Assembly (NCBI GenBank): GCA_029747015.1
Contig: JAKOGI010002301.1
Span: 31,001-95,000 of the forward strand
Length of the DNA: 64,000 nucleotides
Direction of reading: 5' to 3'
Source of the DNA: Carnegiea gigantea
Taxonomy: Eukaryota > Streptophyta > Magnoliopsida > Caryophyllales > Cactaceae
The first letter of the stretch is position 1; each line of letters begins with the position of its first letter. Under the pieces are notes generated by a model. It had not been told where the DNA came from. It ran no database searches and worked only from the letters and a program-made list of their open reading frames with translations. Shown here in pieces: positions 56,650 through 64,000 of the stretch. The translations under genes and the position numbers were made by a program.

Positions 56650-58235
56650 ATTTGTTAACCAATAAAAGTCTAGATGGCACTAAGGATGACATCTAGCATC
56701 CCAAGATTTAGTTTCTTCTGAATGAGCATGAAGTATTGGAACACTTGGCGGCCTCTGTGCCAACAAGGACATACATAAATGAGAATAGCAAATATTTTAC
56801 TACTAGTGAACAGCACTAAGAGAGACAAAAGGCATATCAAAAGTGACTTGAGAATAATCGATCAACATGCTATACTATAGTATATTGTATGTATGATTAT
56901 CTGATTGAGCAATCTCAAAGTTATCCCACTATTAAGAACATATGCGATCAAGTTAAGATCAGGGTCCTAGCTGATTCATTTTCTTTGAGCTTCTGGGCCT
57001 AAGGGTGGTATTACCAAAGGGAGAAAAACCAATAGCAATAGAGAGAAGAATATATCACATTTGAAGTGCTATAATTATAGATAGAAGTGACCCTGTGCTC
57101 CAGATTGTCTACAGCTAGCTAAGGCAGCTTTCACAAGTACTCTTGAATCATATGTGTTCTCCTATGCATCAGTTGCCAAATCTTTTCCTTAGTGGATTGT
57201 AGACACAAAAGCAATCAAGCAGATAATTTAGGACTGAGTTGGTTTTGTGAACTTTTACCGCTACTTGGGGGGTTTACAAAGCATTGTGCTGGGGAGTGAC
57301 AATGAAGAAGATGTCCTTTGCATAAGGACGTACCAACACAGACTCCGTTGAGGGCATATGTTGCTTCTTACAATTCTCTCTACGCATCTAAGGTGTGGTA
57401 TTCCATTGCATCTTTTATCTCTTTAATGATATTAGGTTTCTCTTTTGAATTTCATCCTATTGGGTTAAACATTTTATTTAACCATAGCACGTTGAAAGGT
57501 GATTTCATTGTTTTGAATTTGTATGATATTTATAATAACACATCTTCTGCTTTTGTTATACTTTTAGACTCTGGGTTTGAATATGTTAAGTAGCATGCTC
57601 AACTTGGCCATATGGGCAAAGAGTATATTAGCTAAAGACAACTTTTAGACTAGGGTTACGTGACCCAAATGTGAGCCATGTCACCTAATGAAGTAACATA
57701 AAGCCTTTGGTAAGGCTTCACTGGCATTAAATCCCTTAGAGTTTGTTCACTCTAACATTTATGGGCCTATAAGTATTAAACACATCATGGGGCAATATGT
57801 TATTCATATTATAGGTATGCATACCTATAATCTCATGCTATGAGGGACTTGATATGTTCAAACACCTTGTAGCGAAAGCAAAGACTCAATTGGAATGAAA
57901 AGTTAGAACTCTTTGAACTAATTGAGATCATGAATATCTGCCTAATATGTTTAAGGACTAATAATTCCACATACCCTGTAACAAAACAGTGTTTTAGAGC
58001 ATAGGAATCATACATTGATTGAGATGGTTAGGTCAATAATGACACATCCTAACCTCGTAATTAGTTGTTAGGGGATGCATTATTTACAACAGCTTAAGTC
58101 CTTAACCGTGTGTTAAGGGAAAGTGTACCCTCTACTCCATATGGGTTATAGTATCATAAAAATCCATCACTAGATAACTATGCTCTTGGGGTTCGATTGG
58201 CATGTGTATAACCCAACCCACAAAGTTCACATAGA
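56650..58235 (+). pseudogene. Ty1/copia fragment (gag to integrase)
   Basis: Degraded plus-strand frames follow copia order: gag with VLNEHEVLEHLAASVPTRT (56720-56780), a zinc-knuckle remnant (57060-57110), protease-like sequence after CQIFSLVDC, a pre-integrase block HAQLGHMGKEYIS (57594-57632), then integrase HKAFGKASLALNPLEFVHS and IYGPISIKHIMGQYVIH (57705-57810). It ends where Tat-type sequence begins near 58236. RT and both LTRs are absent. This is not the partner half of the copia element at 12290, as far as I can tell. Confidence 0.75.
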
Positions 58236-58699
58236 GTCATTTTAAAGTAGCTTACATTAGCATACAAAGTTTGTATGAGACTTGCCTAAAAAAGACATTT
58301 CATAAGGAGTAGCATTACGTCATAATAAAAGCATCAAACATATGTCTGATAGACCATCCCTCCTGATCACCTGGGAACCCACTGCAACTTCCATAAAGAG
58401 ATAGTTAGCATAATTTGAAGCAAAGCCAGAATCAACTGACGGGCTACTGGTACGGACATCAGGTCGGGGGTTACACCCCATGGTCCAAGAATGATGCAGA
58501 GATCACTATACGTCATCCCAGATGACACTCATCATGCAAAATATAGTGCACGTAAACTCCCTAAAGGAAGAAGTAGGGCATAGAGATCTCATGGATCATA
58601 GACTTGGAGCAGGTCCACTGCAATTGGCAAATCTAGATGAGGCTTTGTCTGCAGCATAAGAAGACTTTGTGATATCTTGCACCCTTTTCTAATGATGCC

Positions 58700-60720
58700 T
58701 TCTCGAATGAGATCTACGAGATCTCAAATAAAATCTATGAGGACTTGCTTTAGATTCCTTTTTATAAAAAAAGGAAGTCTACCAAAAGCATGAAGATCAT
58801 ATTGAGAACAAGAAAGAGGCAAGACAGATCCGTTTGTGGGTGCCAGTGAGAGTTTTGCAAATGCCTTTTTTATTGAATGAAAATACTACACCACCATGCT
58901 CAATTGCTCCCGATTCTACTAAAAGAAGGAAAGGAAAAATGAATATACATACATTATAAGGAATCAAACTAGGCAACAAACCCCCTGTTAAAGGTAGGAG
59001 GAAACACCAGCTCAAGGCATTTAGATTCTGGGACCAATAGGACATCTATATGCACCCATCATTCTCCATCCTTTGCCACAATGACCCTCAGAGTGAGTAT
59101 GGGAGCATTAAAAGATCAAATATTGAAAAACATAGCGAATGAAGGAAAGAACAGTAGGATAGATTACCCAATGGGTTATAACTTATTGAAGATACATGCC
59201 ACAGTTGCACTTGTGGTCGATAAAATCATTGAAGTGATAACCGATCTTCATCTTTTCAATGTCCTCTGGAGATAAAATTTGTGCATAAAACATGGACCAA
59301 GATTAATCCATGGGGATGAAGTAAGGCCATTGATTAGCATGTTCGGCAGTAGCTCTTTCACCTAAGTACCAAACGAAGCTGATGGTACCCTCTCCAAGAA
59401 ATCAACACTAGGAGCACTACCAAGCCGCTTGCACCTAAGAGATTAAAAAAACGATTTTCTCATTGGTGGAAATTTGCATATATGAGAAGGAAATTAAAAT
59501 GATAGGGAAGATTAAAACTAGCAAATTTCTACAAAACATTCAGGGTAATGATACCATGGTCAAAACATTTATCACTTCTAAAAGCAAATGAAGAATTCTA
59601 ACTCGAAATTGCCTCTGAACTTGATTTTTCTTAGTCCAGGAGACCATGGCTTGCAAATAAATGGGTTTCCTCAGTCTTGGTGAAAACTCGGGAAAATGCT
59701 CATTAAAACGTAGCTGTAAAAGTAGGACTCGATACTAAGGGCTACAAACCAAGAATAGGAAATAAGTTTTTAAAGAAGATCATTACCTCAGTTACCCTTC
59801 ATAAACCACTCACCTACAAACTGGTGTTACGTTCCACGCTAATTACCTCAATTTGTCGTATCTGCTCGCATACCACGAATAAGGGTGGACTATGCAGGAA
59901 CCCCACTTCAAGCCCTTCACTCTATCATGGTCAACAAGGCTAACTATACAGCGGAAGTTGCAATGATTACCCAATTCAGCAAAAATAGTAGTGCCAAGAA
60001 GAAGAGCTAAAACGATATGGGCTTGTTGATCAGTAAAGTGCTCAACCCAGTGCTCATCATTAGTTATCACATCAAAAAGTATATTGTAGGAAAAGAAATT
60101 TCCACAGGGAATTCTATTCATGATGTTATTGAAGAGCTTGAAAAGTTATCCATGCTAAAGATGAAAATCTTCTTCACAAACTCATGTGTCCTCGATAAAG
60201 TTAAGACTTGCAAGCATGGCAATGTCAAGAGTGGTTATAGTCATCTCCCTAAATGGAGGTGAAAAGAATTAGTGGTATCCCAAAATCTCTCGACTACTGC
60301 TCGGGTAATACAATGATCAATTAAATCTACTACTTCTTTTAGAGCAAAATGAAAGGCCCCAAAACCAGCATTATCAAGTACAGATCAGACTCGAGCATTT
60401 TTCCCATTAAGGTCCATCATAAAGTTTTTAGGGGCACCTGCACCCCTAAAAAGAACTCCCTAAAAGAAAGAAACGAAAGCAAGCAACATTAGAGTTATGA
60501 TCATGATAAAAGAAAACTGTAGAAAATGGAAGGAGAAAATAGTTACCCTTTCAGAGTAGCTTAACTAGATGCACGACATCCAACATCCACCAAAAGATCT
60601 ATTTGATTATAAGGTTTAATTGGTCTTCATTCCCTTTCTATGATGGAATCATTAGGGAGCCCTTCTCGCGTAGTTCTTCAGGGTGGATGTGCCTTTCTCA
60701 TACTCATAATCTTGGAGCAC
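58700..60720 (-). pseudogene. Antisense plant-mobile-domain ORF, Tat copy 2
   Basis: Reading leftwards on the minus strand: an intron-like stretch bounded by GGTAACTATT and TTCTTTTAG (60550-60470); RGAGAPKNFMMDLN; then VERFWDTTNSFHL (about 60290-60250) followed after a shift by EMTIT. Next is a clean block at 60121-59843 with LLGTTIFAELGNHCNFR and DRVKGLKWGSCIV, and a tail LNALSWCFLLPLTG (59020-58980). ERFW..TNSFHL..EMTIT, LGTTIFA..GNH..FR and DRV.GL.WGS are successive blocks of the plant mobile domain (PMD), known from MAIN/MAIL1 proteins and from transposons. Function in the element is unknown. Frameshifts and stops indicate decay. Confidence 0.75.
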
Positions 60721-61439
60721 AACTACACACCCTTGTGTAAGCAAATAAAGAAAGGAAGCAATAAAAGATCAAGAGATTAGATTAAAGTCGGCTCGGCAAA
60801 GGTGTGAAGAAAGGATCCTAAGTGCATACTATTTATAACCGAGAACAAAGGAAGAAAAACAAAGGAAAGAAAGTTAAGTCAACAAGGGGGGACCCAGGTG
60901 GGTTCACTATGCATGCAATACATGACTATACTACACCTACATGAAAGCAAAATAAGAAAAGCCAAGAGCTAGGGACCCGGTCAGGTTCCCCAAGCATACA
61001 AGACATGAAGTAAAATCTAAAATGTTCAATTAAGGGGCATATAAACAAGAAGAAACAATAAAAAGCGAGTGGTAAAGGGACCCAGCCTATTCTAAGGGGA
61101 CAAAATCTCACATGTACGAACATTATATTTAGCAGAAGGCAAGAAACAAGAGGAAAAACAAGAAACAGTTAAGAGATAGGTGAATCCAACAGACCCCAAG
61201 CAATAATGATAAAAAAGAAAAAGCAAAATTTGACTATAAAAAATACAGGAAGATGCGATAGGACTAGGCTGGGATCCTTAGTACTCAAACACCACATGCA
61301 TTGTTATTAGTTGCAAGCAAGGAAAATCAAAGAGCAAAATCCAAGGCTTGTCAACCAACTAGCAAACAAACAAAGGAAAAGAAACCCACTAGCAAAAGGA
61401 GCCAAATGGTTGTTAGCTCAAACATTAGAAGAAGATCGA

Positions 61440-62820
61440 ATCCAGAATCCACTAGACAAGTAAAAGCTCTGCTAGATTGGTAAAAGTTTGAAGTTAGAAT
61501 TCACTAGACTAGTGAAAGCTCCACTAGACTTACGAAAAATCTTATAGACCAACGAAATGTTGAATTCAGAATTCGTTAGGTCGGCAAAAGGTCCGCTAGA
61601 GTATAGAAGGATTAAAATCAAAAATTCGCTTGATTGATGAAAAATTCGCTAATCCTACGAATGATTAACATCAAAGTTCGCTAGATCAGCGAAAAGCCCA
61701 CCAGACTGGTGAAATGTCAAAATTTAGAATGTGCTAGACCGACAAAAGGTCCATTAAACCGGCGAAAGATTCACTAGACTGACAACGCCTACTACATCAG
61801 AGAAAGGTCAAAATTCAGAAGCCACTATACTGGCGAAAGCTCAGCTGGACCTGCAAAAGGTCAAGCTCAAAATCAACTAGACGAGCGAAAGGTTTGCTAA
61901 TCGGACAAATGCCAACATTAAGGTCTGCAAAACCGGTGAAAGGTCTTCTAGACTAGCGAAAGCTCGAATTCGGAATCCACTAGACCAGCAAAAGCTTGAA
62001 TTCAGAATCTATTAGACTAATGAAAGGCGAACTTCAGAGCCCTTAAGATCGGCGAAGGCCTATTAAGTCGGCGAAAAGTTTGCTAGACCGGTAAAAGGTT
62101 GATATTTAGATATGTTAGACCAGCGAGAGTTCTACTAAATCAGTGATAAGTTAATATAAGAGTCTACTAGACCGACAAAAATTCTGCTAAAACAATGAAA
62201 TGCCAAATTCAAAATTCACTATGCCACCAAAAGGTGTGCTAGATCAATGATAGGTCAACATCACAAATTCACTAAACCGGTAAAAGGTCTGCTAAGCCTG
62301 TGAAAGGTTAACTTCAAAGTTCACTACATAAGTGAAAGGTCCGCTAGACAAGCGAAGGCTCAAAATTCAGAATCCTCGTGACCGGTGAAAGTTTCATTGA
62401 ACCAGCAAAAGGTTTGCTAGATCGGTGAAAGGTTCGCTAAACCAGTGAAAGGTCAAAATCCAGAATCTACTAGACCGATGAAAGATTGAATTCAGAATCC
62501 GTTAGACTGGTGGAAGCTCCTGCTAGTCAAGCGAAAGGTCTGCTAGACTAGCGAAATGTCCGCATCAAGATCTGCTGCAGTGGCGAAAGGTTAATATCAG
62601 AGTCCGTAAAACTAGTGAAAGATTTGCTAGGCCGACAAAAGGTATGCTAAACCAGTGAAACATTGACATCCAAATCGGCTAGACCTGCAAAAAGTCTATT
62701 ATAATCGATGAAAGGTTAATATCAGAGTCCGCTAGATAGGCAAAAATTCTACTAAATTGTTGAAAAGTTCACTAGACCGATGAGAGATCCGCTAAGCCGA
62801 CGAAAGGTTGGCATCGGATT
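61440..62820 (+). repeat. Minisatellite array, Tat copy 2
   Basis: About 1.4 kb of imperfect units built on GCTAGACCRGCGAAAGGTC. Short units of about 21 bp alternate with units extended by TTAATATCAGAGTCC-like or AAATTCAGAATCC-like linkers. It is longer than the array in copy 1 (about 660 bp) and ends abruptly at the LTR start 62821. Confidence 0.9.
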
Positions 62821-64000
62821 TGTTAGTGTTAACTTATAATTTATGCATGTTTTTAATAATTATTTAGGTTATATTATATATATTATTTTGTCTTATTTGC
62901 GCTATTTTATCCATTTTTTAAGTTAAGGATTATAAAGAGAATAGGAGAAGAAACCATGTCAAAATGCGGGTTTTATTTATTGAAGAATTTTACAATCGGA
63001 TTTATCAAGTTGGTCCGAAGATAATAATTTATGGAAAATATTATTTTCATAATGATTTATTTGGACTAGGGGTACAAGATTACTCATCCTAATTGAAGAG
63101 GAATTGGAAGGCTTGGAAGAGAAGAAATCCCATAAGGAAAAAAAAAACCGAAGTATACTATAAATTCAACACCACAAGCCACTACATCCATCATCTACTC
63201 GCCAGCTACCACAACCCCTTTACACATCCTCCTTCACACCATGCCACTTTCCAATCCCAACATAATCTCCCTACCTCTGCTTCATCAGCATCCATCCTCA
63301 TCATTAGACCTTTTCATCACTATCACCTTGTCACCTGGGCATCGCCATTCGCCACACATCATCATCATCACTTCAAGCACACCATCATCAACATCAATTC
63401 TCATCATCATCATTCTCTTATCACACAAAGTAATATTGTTTTATTTATTTTCTAAGTTTGGTTTGTTATTAAAGATGAATTATTTGGATAATTTATATAT
63501 TTTTTAATATGAGTAAGTAGTTTTTTGTGCTTAGTATAATCTATTTGAAACCATGCTAAATTAGTTATTTTGAAATAGGTTTTGTACTTTATTGTCTAAA
63601 TGATTTTTATTCCATGATTCTATAATGGCTTGTGTTTATTGTTCATGATATGTATGTTAGATTCATTAGAATGCATGCTAATTAGCTTAATAATAATTGA
63701 TATGATAGTATGAACGGCTTAAGTACGTAAAAGTTTTAGTCTTTTGAGCATAAGTATTACCTAATTAATCATGTATAGCTGAAACGCATCTCTTTTATTT
63801 AGGAAACCATTATAGATATTCGTTAAATCAATTTGCAGGTAAATTATTTGCAATGTGTTAGATGATATTTCTCTAATGCTCAATACTCTAGTTTGATTAA
63901 ATTTTTGCATTTGTGCTAAGGTTATCAAAACTATTTGGGTTTATATTAGGCCTGGATCTAAGTAATTATAATCTAAGGAAAAACGAAGAAGATCTGCTGG
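62821..64000 (+). repeat. LTR of the TGTT...AACA family, cut by the window edge
   Basis: It begins TGTTAGTGTTAACTTATAAT exactly where the minisatellite stops. Its start resembles those of the LTRs at 4546-6065 and 22589-24263, and like the latter it has a C-rich region with CACCATGCC (63235-63245). It continues past the window, so whether it is solo or part of a full element is unknown. The His/Ile/Ser-rich frames at 63093-63507 arise from CATCAT repeats. Confidence 0.7.

Larger units (their letters stand above)
58236..62820 (+). mobile_element. Second Tat-like copy, 3' region only
   Basis: Colinear with Tat copy 1 but without the CACTA insertions. 58236-59318 matches 28466-29592, 59319-60806 matches 42056-43558, 60806-61003 matches 48250-48446, and 61004-62820 matches 53351-54490. 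The left edge abuts a copia fragment and the right edge is cut by an LTR at 62821, before the polypurine tract. It holds the antisense mobile-domain ORF and a longer minisatellite array. Confidence 0.85.

Noticed and set aside
53828..62820. Could the GCGAAAGG arrays be a CRISPR array?
   Set aside because: Units are imperfect, linkers are themselves repeated rather than unique, no cas genes exist, and the host is a plant; a 3'-UTR minisatellite fits.

Overview
The window is nuclear DNA of a flowering plant, most likely a dicot. It is AT-rich and intron-bearing. It is built almost entirely of plant transposable-element families: Ty3 elements of Tat and Tekay type, Ty1/copia, CACTA, hAT and PIF MITEs, and a tRNA-related SINE. 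I find no intact host gene, no rRNA gene and no tRNA gene. Every long coding region is a transposon gene broken by stops or frameshifts. The one host-derived coding sequence I recognise is a captured fragment of an FHY3/FAR1-type gene inside a CACTA element.

Layout. (1) 1-6065: a minus-strand, non-autonomous Ty3-type element with a 1.5-kb 5' LTR, a tRNA-Asp primer site and a gag-like ORF. It is interrupted by a DNA transposon at 724-2373. (2) 6742-12286: Tekay-like LTR material in inverted arrangement, a plus LTR fragment facing a minus LTR plus gag. A 244-bp hAT MITE sits inside. (3) 12290-16528: a decayed copia element (RT region and 3' LTR). (4) 16529-55905: one Tat/Ogre-like retrotransposon. 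It has a 5' LTR remnant, primer site, gag, protease, RT, two RNase H domains, integrase, an antisense plant-mobile-domain ORF, a minisatellite array, a polypurine tract and a 3' LTR. (5) 55906-58235: spacer and a copia gag-integrase fragment. (6) 58236-62820: a second, uninterrupted copy of the Tat 3' region. (7) 62821-64000: the start of another LTR of the family in (1).

The Tat element is stretched to about 39 kb by later arrivals: a 1675-bp solo LTR in the RNase H region, a 244-bp MITE in the leader, and three separate CACTA elements (29593-42055, 43559-48249, 48447-53350). The three CACTAs landed within about 1.7 kb of original sequence. The uninterrupted copy at 58236-62820 serves as an empty-site reference for all three. 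The largest CACTA is the best preserved unit. It carries a TNP2-type transposase with a PIF-type MITE in an exon, a Transposase_24-type second gene, a PB1-like fragment and the FHY3-like capture.

The most informative observations are the FHY3 capture with a nearby 30-bp filler duplicate, the antisense plant-mobile-domain ORF in both Tat copies, the Tat 3'-UTR minisatellite, and the chain of exact target-site duplications that gives a relative insertion history. I did not find a new defence or RNA-guided system here.
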